A program made the translations under genes and the position numbers. Shown here one piece after another: positions 24,701 to 38,182 of a stretch of DNA of 64,000 nt. The first letter of the stretch is position 1; the number at the start of each line of letters is the position of its first letter. The DNA is taken from assembly GCF_009389715.1 (NCBI RefSeq), contig NC_052409.1, forward strand, positions 412,001 through 476,000, read 5' to 3'. This DNA is from Phoenix dactylifera. Its lineage: Eukaryota; Streptophyta; Magnoliopsida; Arecales; Arecaceae. Under the pieces are notes generated by a model. The model was given only the letters and a program-made list of their open reading frames with translations. It had not been told where the DNA came from and did not search any database.

Positions 24701-27154
24701 AGCTGATTTTGGAAATTGTGCTAAACTGCAACCACTAGATGAGATAGGCAAGGTACACACAAAAACCATAAGTCTAGCCATGATTGACTTATCAACTAAA
24801 TATTCCAATGGGTTATGGAAGTATAGCTCAATCAATAACATGAGCTTTAGTCTTTTTTCCAGATTAAACAGGGCACAGCCAGACTGGTTAAACTAGTCTA
24901 GTTGATCAATGGATCATCTTATAGCCCCAGGTTCATTTTGACTGTACAAGGGTAAGATTCAAATAGATTTCTTTTTAATTTCTAATGCTTGCCAAAAACT
25001 AAAAGAGCAGAAAACAACAGTTGAATTGTTTTCAGCTGAGTCTGAGTATCACCAATTGAATCCATCAACCAACGGGTTGAATGATTCTGGATAGTTTTGC
25101 ATGAAATTATTTTTAACAAAATTTTTGGACTCAGCGAAGTAAAGAAGGTTAAGAAATAGTAATTTTAGAATTTGGCTCATGCATAAATTAATCACAGTGA
25201 ATAAGAAATGAATGAGGACTTGTTGTGAGAACAATTCTTTATGCCTGACATCGATAACATGAAAATTTTTTTCCAAGGGGCTCAACTGCTACTATATACT
25301 TTCTGACCCTTTCCACCTCCTAACGGAGGTCTTCATGCACGGATATCAAATTTGGAAGGGTCTCAGCTCTCTACTTCCCACTCTAAGTACAGTATAAGTT
25401 TATGGAATAGAAATGACGAATTGGTCCCAACTCTAATGGTTCTGATGCTTTTATCTATCCCGCAAAATATAGGAATTTGAAGACAAAAGTAATGAAGTAA
25501 TACGCATCTATGTACTACGAAGATGGCAAAGACAATTCTTTTGAAATGACCTGCTTCTACTTTGATCAATCGGCCTACAATCCTATGATTCTGCAAATTC
25601 TGTGAGCTTAAACATAGGTTAAACAATTCAATCTTCCACAAGACGTGGTTTGGAAAAATGTTCAGTTGCATTTCAATAAAAGAAATCCCAGAGATGCTCT
25701 CAGTGGTTGAACAAAACAAAGACATTGTTGGCAATAAAAAAGGAAGCATCAAAAAGGAAAGGAAAAGCATTTAGCAAGGAGAGACTGATTATGCTTTTCT
25801 AAAAGAATATCAATAGTGAATTAGCACTCACACTATATATCCTGCCCACCCTCTGGTGTTGTTTCTCCATAAATTCTCTAGCCTCATTAACAGCTACATC
25901 TAATTCCTCGAATGCTTTTATGAGGTGTTCGTCTGAAGGTATTTGAGAATCAAATGCTTCATGGAGTATGGGCTTCAAGAGCTTCAATATGCCAACTATA
26001 CTTTTGAAGTCTTTCAGAAGTGTAGATTTTGCAGTCTGGCAACCAACAAGATGGATAAACCGAGAAATGCTGTTGATCAGACCTCCGATAACATTTTCAT
26101 CCATTGCTCCTAAATTGGAGAAAAATGAACACTATGAGCATTATGCTTGTCAGAGTAAGAACTAGACAACAAAAAACAGCAGCAGTTACATAGAAAGTTC
26201 TACCATATAGTAATGTCAAGGCTTCTGATAGCTAGTTTTCTTTTGAAAAAAAAAATGCATGTCATAGAAGTTCAACTTTGGCACAAAGGCAGAGAACTAA
26301 ACTAAAATGAGATGTGATGAACCCTGAGCTAGCTGTTGGTCCCTTTCTTTTTAAGCATGATACTGCTTTCATGGACAACATTAATGAAAAAGGAGCTATC
26401 GATTAGCATGTATCGTTGACTAGAAAGAACCAATTTCAAGTGGCAGTCGCCCTATATGTTAAGAGTTAATTATCCATAAAATTTAAAGAAGGTTATAAGG
26501 GTAACAACGGAGAAATGATAAGGATAGCGTCTCCTCATCATAGTGACCAGGAGACAACAGATCCAAGAAAGGATCAGCAAACTGAAATAACACAATGCTG
26601 AAGCCAAAGTGAATACTCATCCAAGAACAAATGCAACTTCATTAACGAACCTCCAAACACTAATTGTTTTCTTTTAATTTGAGGAAAGCAATAAAAGAGA
26701 ATTATATGCTTCCAATACCTCTAACAGAAGAAGAAAGCCAGGATGATTTTTTTTCTCCGTAAAACCTTCAGATTCTCCAAGGCACTTTAACGAGATGCCA
26801 AGGAAACAAAAATTACATGAATACATGTAAAATAGGAACACATTTACGGTAAATTTCATTCCATACCCATAATTCTCAATGGTCCTAAGTTCACCCAAAA
26901 GATCAAGGACACAGATGAATTGGATTAAGCAGCAGTCTAAGCACCGACATAAATCAAAGGAAAAGGCCCACTTGATTCCATCTCCTACCCATTTTCCAAA
27001 CATACATGGATCATCCGAAAAGCCCTGAACCCAATCTCAGTAATCTCCTACTCATTAGTGGGTAATGGCTCCCGTTAAGCCCAAAAAAGAAGGGAAAAGC
27101 AGCCATACCTCCGTTCACGTAGATGCCGCCAGCTGCTGGATTCCTCTGCATCAT
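21757..27154 (-). CDS. PUB4: U-box/ARM-repeat E3 ubiquitin ligase, PUB4-like, 5 exons, 783 aa
   Basis: Plant U-box ligase: the U-box recruits E2-ubiquitin and the ARM repeats bind substrates or receptor kinases. Exons on the minus strand: 27154-27109, 26109-25832, 24149-24033, 23890-22040, 21816-21757; all introns are GT-AG and the 2352 nt join in frame. The U-box N-terminal domain (about 20-250) includes GLINSISRFIHLVG and RVGRIYSVLQSEPM. The U-box (about 252-325) reads PIPSHFRCPLSLQLMLDPVI, ASGQTYERSFIQKWLDSG, and ends LIANWCEHNNIRL. A Ser-rich linker (326-497) precedes ARM repeats to the C-terminus, which ends RAKEKAQQILGHFRSQREG. The U-box matches Arabidopsis PUB4 better than the PUB6/7/45 group. 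Exon 1 encodes only about 15 residues from tandem Met codons (MMQRNPAAGG); a second possible start is MDENV in exon 2 (26104). The LINE at 17473-21148 ends about 600 bp beyond the stop codon, in opposite orientation. Confidence 0.93.
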
Positions 27155-27300
27155 CCCTGACCCTGTCCTAAAACCCTTGCTCAAAACCCTAAAAGATCTA
27201 AGAGCTCCAGAGCTCCAGAGAGAGAAAGGTTGGGGGGGCAGGGGGGGGGAGAGAGAGAGAGAGAGGAGAGAAAAGACGGGGAAAGGTCCCACCTTTGTTT
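27155..27300 (-). promoter_or_regulatory. 5' leader of the PUB4-like gene with (CT)n tract
   Basis: On the gene strand a (CT)n tract (plus-strand GA run at 27249-27268) and a C-rich run lie 90-130 bp before the tandem Met codons, typical of a plant pyrimidine-rich leader. No TATA element was placed with confidence. Confidence 0.4.
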
Positions 27301-27309
27301 TATTTTAGT

Positions 27310-30150
27310 GCTCTTTTTTATTGGGTTTGTTGTCCCTGCGGGTGAAGCAGGTGACGGCGTAAGAGATGGAAACTATGAAGGGAGATTAAAACCAGGCCAG
27401 CCTTTTCCCGTCCATGGCGAAATGAGTAGGGATTCCCCTCCAAGGACTGATTAAGAAAGAGTTTAGAAGGAATTAAATAGATTACGTGATTATTATCGAA
27501 GTAGCCAGGTGTCACCAGTTTTGCTCAAAATGTGCATGCGCTGTGAACATCCAGAGCATTCCATGCATGGGTCCAACATGGAGGCAGTTCATAATGACCA
27601 AGCGTCGCTGGTAAATTGATTTGGAGAATTGGTTTGGCAAGTAATGATGTTTAGGTTGCTAAAAAATATAAAGTAATGTTGCATGTCTCAACGAAGTAAG
27701 AAGATTAGTATGATTCATGAGAGGTTAGTCCGAGTCGAGGGAGAAGGGGCCCAAAGCGAAGTGGTACCGTGAGGAGACCGTGCCAGAAGGCATAGCTTCT
27801 TTATAAGATGTACATATATGCACCCATTGCTGTGGGTTGGCAACCTAACTACTAATAATACAATGTAGTCTTAGGACTCCTGACTTGTTTCAAACCCCTT
27901 AATTTGTTGGAGTTTATTCAGTGCTGGAATCATGTTCTCAACCATAAATGCCCATCAGGTGACCTTCCTATTCTGTGCCACGTACTTCATAAAAGCCAAG
28001 CTTTTCCAGGCTTTTCCGAAAGATAAATGCCATGTCTTGTTCTACAGCTTGGGCTCTACCCATATCTTTTCTGTTGACCCTGTCTACCCGACCCTGCAGC
28101 GATGGATATGTGGCATGACATATTCAAATCCTATCCATAAAACTAACTCTTGCCTTCGGGAGGTCATACGCTACTTTTCAGGGAGGCCTCCATCTTCTTC
28201 CAACCAACTATGGGCACCACGAGTTGGTGGGAGCGAGTATGAAGGACAACTTGAAGACCCAGCTACCGAATCATTAGTTTGAATATAAGGGTGCAAAGGT
28301 CCACAATGCCTGAAAGCCACTATGGATCACAAATCCATGGCAATATGTTTGTCATTAACAACCGATTGAATATAAAATATGAGGCTCAAAGTATAAGATG
28401 GATTCTAATTTTATTACAAAAAAAAAAAAAAAAAAAAAGATGATGAAGGACCCATTATGTTAGGGTAATGCTGGCCGGTTACCTGCAACGCTGACCGAGC
28501 AAGTACTTTCATAGAGGTCGTGCTCGAGCTTGTGACATTAATTCCTTTGGAAAAGTTAAGATCCATGCAAGCTGCTCCCTTAAAAGTTGGTCTAATGGCT
28601 ACTCGGGGTCGAATCCCATTACCTAGTTGCCACGAACATTTCCTGAAGGCATTAAGACGAGTCATCTTTGGGCTCAAATGCCTAATGACTCTTGTCATGA
28701 AGTAAGAGACCGCATAAAATCTCAATTACTGAACTTAGGGGTGATCAAATAGTTTTGGTTTATGATAAAACTAGAGCCCACCCATAATATCGGGGATCCA
28801 TGCTCGTAAAGCAAGCTGAAAGAACAAGAAGAGCTAGGTCTTTCCTTGTTAAAACATTGAAATCACGGGGAGATCAAGGAGATCGCCATTCTATCACCTC
28901 CTGATATACACAATTGACACATTGGAATATCGCCATTCTACCTTCACCATTATGTTATCGGTTGCCTGCTTGGAGCTTGCATGAGCCAGGCAGGCAGGGC
29001 ATGCGACCTATTCTAGAAAACTCGATGCGTGCTGTTTTTTTGTTTGCTAGTTAAGGCGACAGCTTCCGCTCGATTGGATTTCATAGATAGAGGTGTCACG
29101 GATCATGGCCTAACTCCCCTTGTGATAGGGCATCATTATGGTACATCATTTCAACTTTTTTATGCTGCGTATCGCCAGTAATAGAACAATTTCGATGCCA
29201 AGATGATGTCAACCCCTTTTGAGTTTGCATGCTTCATTTACCTGGTTGCTGCCGCCGCAAAATGAAATTATCGGCTCTGGTGCCATCCTCTAATAAGTGC
29301 ACTGTTTAGATCATGCTCTCAAATCGGGTACGAAGTCAAGTGTAACAGAGACGATTTTAGCATCCTCTGGTTAAAAACAGGCTTAAGCCTCCAATATGTT
29401 CCTGGGGTTTTTATTTGATCAGGATGCCACAATAGGACTGCCTCGAAGGATCATTAAACCAGCCACTGGAAACAACACTCGCCAGCGTCAAATATGAATC
29501 AAACAGCCTCTAGAAAGCAAGACTTACTAGGTTTAAACATCAAAGAAACAAGAAATCTAGTTGAAGTTAAAAGCCAGGAGGGGATAGTCCTAGGAGTTCT
29601 AATTGTTAATCAAGCCTGAAGACTTCAATAGTTTAAACAGTGACACCACCGGTTACCGACCAAATCAGAAAATCACCTTCACAACTGATAGTCTCTCTTG
29701 ATTTAAATATTTGAATTCTTTTCAAAAAAAAAAAAAAATTTGTTGGAGACCTTGATCGACGATAAGTCTGGAATAATTACTTAGAATGTGGTATATTTGT
29801 GAAATTGTTGGAGAAATTATGCATATATGCATTTAGATCCATATACATGCATTTAGATTTGATGAACTTACCAAATCTAAACAGAATCCATCTACTTTCA
29901 TAGCTGTTCTAGATTGTGAACTTTATATCCAAAAGCTCGGAGTAAGATCATATGGTTGTGTGTCAAATGTCTGATGTGGAATTGAAACTAATTTGTAGCA
30001 CCCAGGATAGAATTCAGCCAACAGAAGACGATTTCAAACTAGTCATCCTCATCCAGCAAAACGTTGACGGGGTTTCACCGGTGTTCTTTCAAAGAAACAA
30101 CAGCACCCTGATAAAAGGAGCCATTCGGAGGATTGCAGATTAGGTGGACC
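27310..30150. other. gene-free stretch between the PUB4-like and S26-like genes
   Basis: No coding exon was recognised. A run of about 20 A at 28419-28438 is followed by a segment with a box-B-like phrase GGTCGAATCCC (near 28608), possibly a decayed SINE, but no matching A box or target duplication was confirmed. The 116-codon frame at 27932-28282 has no family features. Confidence 0.45.
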
Positions 30151-33100
30151 CTACAACATGTCCTTTGTTTTTGTACCCTTCACCATCTCATCAACATCCA
30201 ACTCCACTGCCAACACTGATGAATCTTGATTCATTGCCAAATGACTGGACGCATAATGCATAAAACTTTTAGCTTATTCCATGACTTTTTCTTTGAAAAA
30301 ATAAAAAGCTAATGGAAACAGATACAGAAATAAAACAACAACAATATATTGCTCAACTGTACCTGTTCTGTACCGGAGCATGATCGACAGCTGACCGCAA
30401 AGCATAGACTACTCTACCGACAACGTCAGTCATGGGAACAGGACCAAACAAACGACTGTCCCTGGCTTCCTGCCACCAGAGGAACATGAAAATAAGACTT
30501 TGCATGTAAGGCAGTAGATAGTAAGACCACAAAAACTTGTGCTCAACAAGGCTGAAATAGTGAAAACTTGTGACCGCTATGGCCTGTTGCTCATACATTC
30601 CCAAATTTTGGTAATGCCCAATTGCAAACATCATGACCATTTATATGCATATTTAATTTTGATATTCATAATTTTGACAACCATAGTTACCCAAACCAAA
30701 TATAAATGTACCTTTGGCTTTACAGATTCATTGTCTGACAACACCCAACACTGATCCTTTTCTAAAATAAATGGTGTATCTTTCTCATCAGTGGATAGCA
30801 TCTCATAACCTTCTATAGCAGCCAATCTTCTAACAAGGTAATCATCAGGTTTCTCAGGATCTTTTAACAGGACAACATCTCCCACAAAGACTTGCCTGTC
30901 ACAATGTAAGTAAATAAATAATCAAAAACTAAAGCATTTAGACATAAGAAATCAGCAGGAAGGAAGTGGGAAGCATGATAAATGGAAGCATAAACATCAT
31001 TAATTCAACATCTTAGAAGAATAATAACATCATATGCTCTACGGTATCCACTGCTAAAACAATCTTTGTATTTGTCTCATTTAAATGCAGATTAAGGACA
31101 CAGTAATACAAGTAATCTGGCCTCTCAGGCTTTCCCATCTTTTGCACTAAAAAACACTCGATAACACAAGGTTCAAAACAACTAACAAGAAATGAAGGTT
31201 GCAATGAAAGCAATTCTCTTCTACCTCAACTAGAAAGTTCTTGTTTATCCAATAACATAACCACACCATAACCATAACCATCCAGCATTTACTGAACTAT
31301 TTAAGGTCGGTTTTATGGATCCTTGTTCACTAAGCATTCCTATTGCGATTCATCTCAGATGTAATTTCAAGTTTCTCCATGTCCTTCCTCACAACCTCCA
31401 TCCATATTATCTTAGATCTTCCTCTCCTTTTCTTACAACCTTCAACATGAATTAAAATACATCTCAATCAGTTTCCTTGCAACCTTCAACATGAATTAAA
31501 ATACATCTCAATCAGTTTCCTTACAACCTTCAACATGAATCAAAATACATCTCAAATCAATTTTCTATCACTTTACCCTTAACTTACGCAACTCCAGCAA
31601 CTCCTCTACTATATTCATTTCTCAATCTATTCTTTGTAGTTTCTCTACACATCAACTTAACATTCTCATTTTTGCCAAATCAACTTGTTGTCATGCACTC
31701 TTTGTATTGCCCAGCATTCCAAACCATACAACATTGTAAACCTTATTATTTTCATAAAATTTCTCTTAAGTCTCCAAAATATGCACCTAAACATAATATT
31801 CCACATGGACTTACCCGCTTCATCCAAAAAAAGGCATTCTAGTCCACAAAGCTCCCGCCACTACATGGTCTAGGGAGGGTCAAATGCACGCAGCCTTACA
31901 CTCGCATGCGAAGATGCTTCTTCTTTGTTCCTGACCTATGGCACCCAAATTACAATGGAGCAACCTTACCATTGCATCAAAGCCCACCCTCACTTATCCA
32001 ATTCATCTAGAAAGCTCTAATTCTATTACATATATCTTTATCTATCTCCCTATTACTTTATATAATAGATCCTAAATAATGAAATCAAACACTCTATGGT
32101 ATCTCCTATCCATCAGATCACATCTTCATTTCCATTTTCACTAAATTTACATTCCATATACTCTATCTTTGTTCTACCAATTTTTAAATCCTTATCATCT
32201 AAAGTTTTTCTAATAAATATAATTTACTATTTAATCTAGTTCTCTTTTCATCGAGCAACACTATATCATTCGAGAATAATATATGTTACATCTTCCTACT
32301 TATTAGCAATAAGTTCATCCATAATTATTGCAAAAAGATATGGATATAGTGTTGATCCTTGATGCAAGCCTATTGCCACTGCAAATACACTTGTTGTACC
32401 ATGACAACTACTAACACTTGTCAAATGTTCCACCATACATGTTCTCAATTATTTCAATATATTATTTATGGACATTGTTCCTTTTTAAAGCCCACCAAAT
32501 TACTTTTATTAGTACCCTACATAAGCTTTCTCTAAGTCAATAAAAACCACATATACTTTATCCTTTTTCTCTATATTTTCCTACCAACCGCCTAAGTAAA
32601 AAGATAGCCTCCAAGCATGTATCTAAAGGGGTTATCTAAGACAAGAAAATTCTTGTTTATCTGGACAAATAAAATATGCAAGGTAACATCCCTACATAAC
32701 AAATTCTGCAAAGGGAGCAGTCTTGACCCTTAAATGCTTAAATGCATTATAGATAAGCTATAGAACAAAATAATGCTATGAACCAACCAAGGGGAATGCA
32801 TATCAGAGAATTATGAAATAAAACCTCATGAGCTTCCTAATTTTAGCACTATAAAGATGTTAAAACCAAATGGTAACATTGTGGATCTTTCAAATTACTA
32901 ATTGCTTTTGATATATATAGAACTCAACTAAAAAATGGTTTACCACAAAATATACATGATATAAGATTATTACATTTTAAAGATCAAGTAGAAAATCTAC
33001 AAGCCGAATATAATGAAACTGAAACCACATATTTGTCTACAAACAAGATTTTTAAAACAATACAAATATCATTTATCATGTAAAAAAGTTTGGCCATATG

Positions 33101-36100
33101 ATGCAATATTCATTATTTAAAGATTTGGCATCATGATTATTGATAATTTATTCCATTATCTATGGTAAACTTTAGGATTGGCAAGCAATATTTAGTGAAT
33201 GCTACTGACATTTACACTTCTTTTTCTACAGAAAGATATATCTGCTGATAAATCCCAATAAAGATGATAGCTTATAAGATGATAGCTTCTTTTTCTCATA
33301 AAGATATATCTGCTCTGAGAACTAATATGCACATCCCAGAACCATATCAGTACATTCCACTCTTGGGTCAATACTAATCTATGTTGTTTATTGCAAGCCC
33401 CAAGCCTACATTAGTCAAGGGTTGTAGAAAGTTTTTGTGCTCTTCCAATTTATTTGTTTCAAATATAGAACTGTGGAACAAAAACAGGGATAACTATAGA
33501 AGCGATGAACTGAATAAAACATTTGCAGAGACTAGAAATAGAGAGCTGCAAGTATGTGAAGTGTGTTTCTTCATCCTGCCTCAGTCTTAGGTAGCTCTTG
33601 CCCTGATAATTAGTGCTGTCATGAAATGGATCCATACTTCATTCGAAATTTTGAAATGAGTACATATTGGAGTGGCAGACATATGGATGTGCATGTTCCA
33701 AGATAAATCAACATACTATCTACTACTGGGCTTCAAATTTTTATACTTAATCAACAGGAAATCATAAGTAAGAAGTATCCTCAAGACATGTTATTTTTTA
33801 TCCTTATACCATAGTTATATGCAAAGGATAAAATAGAAAACGTGGGGAAAATGAAAAATGCAGACGAACAAAGAAACGTTTAAAGAACAAATTAGAAGCA
33901 CTTGAATAGAATTAATTATATGTCCATAGTCAGTGCATCACCATGTATTGTTCATGCATGCTATATAATGCATTGACGTAATCATTATGTCTAATGTGCC
34001 CATTGCACTCCATGACAGACACTGCATATAACCTACATAGCTTATTCCAATTCTGTTCTAATATTTTATTCTTGTTCTAATCTTCACAATCACCATCTCA
34101 AGAAATAGTAAATATTACAAAACAGCTTCTCATTAAGTAGCTCTAACTGAAATTCTACTCTTTCATATACATAGGCATGCAGGCAGCAATATAAGATATT
34201 GACAATTCATTATCCACCACTATATCAGATTGATCTAAGTCTTAGACGGCATGAATAGAGTGGAATTATAGATCTAACACATATGGCAGACTATAATTTA
34301 ACTAAAAACTAAGGGAAAAACATATAGACAAGTAGTCCTATTCTAAATTAGAGCCATACTGGGCTACACTCGAGTGGATCTCCACTCAGATCCACTTAGG
34401 GTTGGATTGGATGATAGGGGTCCCACATCGATGATTCGAGCCATTGGATGTGATCTACTCTCTCTAAATTGGTTACATACCAAAAATCATGTGATTTGGA
34501 GATGCCTAGCCTATGCATCAAGTGGTCCAAAAATGAATAATCTAAATAACACTAAATGATATATATATATTCATCACTTAATGCATAGGATAAGGGTCTC
34601 CAAATTATATGATTTTTTGATATGTAAGCAGTTTAAAGGTAGTAGATCACATCCAACAGCTCGGATTATCGATGTGGGACCTTTATTATCCAATGTAGAC
34701 CCGACCGGATCTAAGTCGAGATCCATTTAAGTACAGCCAAGTCTAGCTCTTCTAAATTATATTATCTTGGATATTTCATGAAAATAACTGTTATTAGTTT
34801 TTTACACTTAACTGATCAAAAGTGGTCCTATACTGACGACTACAATTAAGAGAACCAAAAACATTGAATTGTAACGTCTGAGGATCAATGGATTGTATTA
34901 ACTTTGACAGATAGATTAAAAATTTTGCTTGCAACCCTCAACTTCAAGTTGTATAAGAGCCGGTCAATATTAATATTCAAAAAGGAAATATTAATATGAG
35001 ATTTGCAGGCAAAGCCCTCATAAATTTTGAGTCTTATCTTTTAGCATTTTATACAACTAAAAATCAAATCAATTGTGGTTCCATTATGTAGTATTCCAAT
35101 ATGTAATGCAAATACCCATTTCCTCAAATGCTAGTTCCATTGTTTATCCCGACTTTCCAAGTGGATCATTGGATATAGCTCCAACATGCTCAAATATACA
35201 AGTGAATGCTAATAGCTCCAAAAAACACTATTACTACTGACAAATTTACAGAAAAAGGAAAAAAACAAAAAGTGAGATGTTGTAAGCTTCCTTGACACTA
35301 TAAACCAAAATCCGAATTTGCGAGTAGTTTTTGCAAATTGTAGCTCATAAAAACAAGCTTGATTAAAACTCAGGTTCAACAACTGCCAACTTTTTCTTTG
35401 GAGACCAATGTTTTACATTTAGTAATAACTTGCAGGAGCAGACGCCCAAAAAGAAAGGAGTATTGATTTTCATTGATTGGGGTGAAGGTTGTCATATCAC
35501 CCAGGCAAACACTGTAGCCCAGTTCCCAGGCAAGCCCCATGCAATTTAGTGCAACAGTCAATCATCCTTCAACTCATCAACTTCATTTATGTAATCAGGT
35601 TTTAAACTACTTTCATTATACTGACATTTTGATATGCCTCAAGGTGTACATAGTAAAATTCTGAAACACTTTAAAGGAGCAGAACCTTTTGTTCATAACT
35701 TTCAATCCACAGAATGAACTAGAAGTCTAGAACAGGTATCAAGTGGGACAGATGACAATCAAAAGCGAGAATCTGGCAAAGTGAGAATCTAGGAAAATGT
35801 AAAACCTCTTAACATTTTGGACTCTCATCTAATTATTCTTCTAGCAAAAATTCTTATTTAGTTTACAAAGATCGCACAAATACTAAAATCCCAACATGCA
35901 GGCAGCAATAGATGACCAAATCTTGAAATCAAGAAGCTCAATGTGGCTTCTTCGTCCATCAAACCAGCTCCGAATTATCATGCCCAATCACATAAATTTC
36001 CTCATTTCAAACCTACTAATCAAAAAGTAGTAGACAAACAAATTTAATCATAGTCTTCCATTTACATCAAAAAAATCATTCTAAAACTGCAATTTAGTGA

Positions 36101-38148
36101 AATGCTCATGAATGGATATATTGAAACTTTCAGCTTACAGAAGCATGGGCAAGCAAACTTACACATGCGAGAGTTGGTACATGCATAAATGTACAATGTA
36201 AATAACCATACCAGAATAATTCTAAGTGTGCAGAAGAAGTTGCATGATTACATGCATGAAATACGATCAAATAAATACTTAATAGCAAATAGGTGTTATG
36301 TTAAAACCTCATGGCGTACATTTTGCACTAAAGTTTTCCTTATAATAACATAATTGAAAACGAAGAAATAACAAGAGTAATCAAATCCTATAACTCATGG
36401 AAATATTAACATACAATTTAATGAAATAAATGTGTCACAGAATTATAGAGGACCCCTACCTACCTACACCCAACAAAAGCAACAATGACAACAAAAGCAG
36501 CAACAAGAGCAACAAAACAACTAACTTTTCGCAAGATGAAGATCAAAAAATAACCAGAAATGTAAGGAGAAACTAGTAAATTATTACAATGAGAATATTT
36601 TCTCAAGAATACCATGCAAAATGCAGAATGTCTTATCAAAAAATTGCTTTCCAACGCACTGTAGAAGCAAACACGAAAATAACCATGAAGAGATCTAGGA
36701 CAAGTAGTCAAAAAAGAAAATAGACATGAAGAGGTGGAAATACGTTGGAGCTGGAAAAGGAAGTTTTCTGACAAGAAGAGTTCCCCCATCTCCAGTTATG
36801 GTAGGTGTCATTTCTTCTCCTTTATTCCAATGCAAGAAGGTCAGCTTGCCTTGAAAAAAAATTTTCCAGATAGCATCGCTTAACTCTCTTCCTTTGATTT
36901 GACCTACATTATACTTCTGTATTGAAACAAAAATAAATAAATAAAGGCCCATCATTCTTGGAATAGAAATAACATTTTAACTTGCAAAAGAAAAATTATA
37001 TTATAGACGAATTAAGAGCAAAACTATCAATATGGAAGGACACCATGAAAAACAAAATCACAAAGGCAGGAATCAGAACTGAAACTTCTACTCTGGCTCC
37101 AATGCCTAGTACAAGATACAGGAAGAGTAAGCACTTGTGAATTTCCAGTATCTGCAGGAACATGAATACCATGCTGATGGAAGTATCATCAAGCATGGTG
37201 TTAACCGCACCAGAATGATTTATGGACTGCCCTGTATATCTAACATATATGTATACATACTAACATATCAAATGATTAATCATAGCCCGAATCTATTGAA
37301 TATAAATATACCTATATATAGGAGAGGTGCAATTTCAGCTTTTGAATCTCGATTAATTGAATCTCCTACCCCAGGTATTCTTTCAAGACACTCGGTGTAT
37401 CTTATATGAGCCTATGGTACAGGCCTAGCGCAAAAATAAGAGGAAATCAATACCCGGTAGATTCGCGAAGTCAGCACAACAATGGAGTAGAGTCGGCAGT
37501 TGCAGTCTCAGGTGTGGCTAAATCTATATTAGGCTTTGAGGACCTGGATAAGTAGGCTTGGAGGCCACCCTGGCTCATACTAGTATTGACAATAGATGGA
37601 GGGTGTCCTACTACACAAACAACAAGCTTCTCATCCATTTTGTTCTTGAGAGCTCAGGGCTTTGGTTAAGGATTTCGCACTCTTCTTGACTGGCTTGAAA
37701 TGTGAGATCAAATGATTTGATTTGTGAGTGGGGGGAAGATTCCCAAAAAAGCCTTTGCAGCACTGTGAGAAAACAGCATTATCAAAGTAGTGCCTCTATT
37801 GTTCCCTACTTCCCACCATAGGGGGTCTCACATCGATGACCCATGCTGTTGGATATAATCTACAACCTCTAAATTGCTTCTGCACTAAAAAATTATGCAA
37901 TTTGGAGACCTCTAACCTATGCATCAATAGTCAAAAACATGTATTGTTTCATGTTAAATTGTCCAATTTTTGACCACTTGATGTATAGGTTAGGAGTCTT
38001 CAAATCACATAATTTTGTGTATAAAAAGTTCAAAAATAATAGATCACATCCAACTGCTCAAATCATCAAGGTAGCACTCCATCGTCCAATTCAAAGAAGA
38101 TGGAACTCTATAAGAGTTACACCAAGAGTAGCTCTTAAACTACCCATA

Positions 38149-38182
<34 letters not shown>

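Larger units (their letters stand above)
31300..32640 (-). mobile_element. decayed RTE-clade LINE fragment, antisense strand of window, in intron 2
   Basis: Minus-strand translation in several frames gives remnants in the order expected of plant RTE reverse transcriptase: [23 protein letters not shown] (for DLxKAYD), GLHQGST and [12 protein letters not shown], then [15 protein letters not shown]-like, [23 protein letters not shown]-like and KMRMLS, and near the end [20 protein letters not shown]. There are many stops and frame changes, so it is old and inactive. It runs in the same direction as the host gene, inside intron 2, and is interrupted by a SINE. Confidence 0.8.

Noticed and set aside
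28419-28730. Possible SINE with a poly(A) run and GGTCGAATCCC
   Set aside because: The A run lies on the wrong side for the box order and no duplications flank it; noted only within the gene-free entry.
30353-30640. End of the S26-like protein at VQNRYS by reading through
   Set aside because: AG|GTACAG at 30363 is a donor; splicing to 30244 restores the conserved tail [21 protein letters not shown] seen in homologues.
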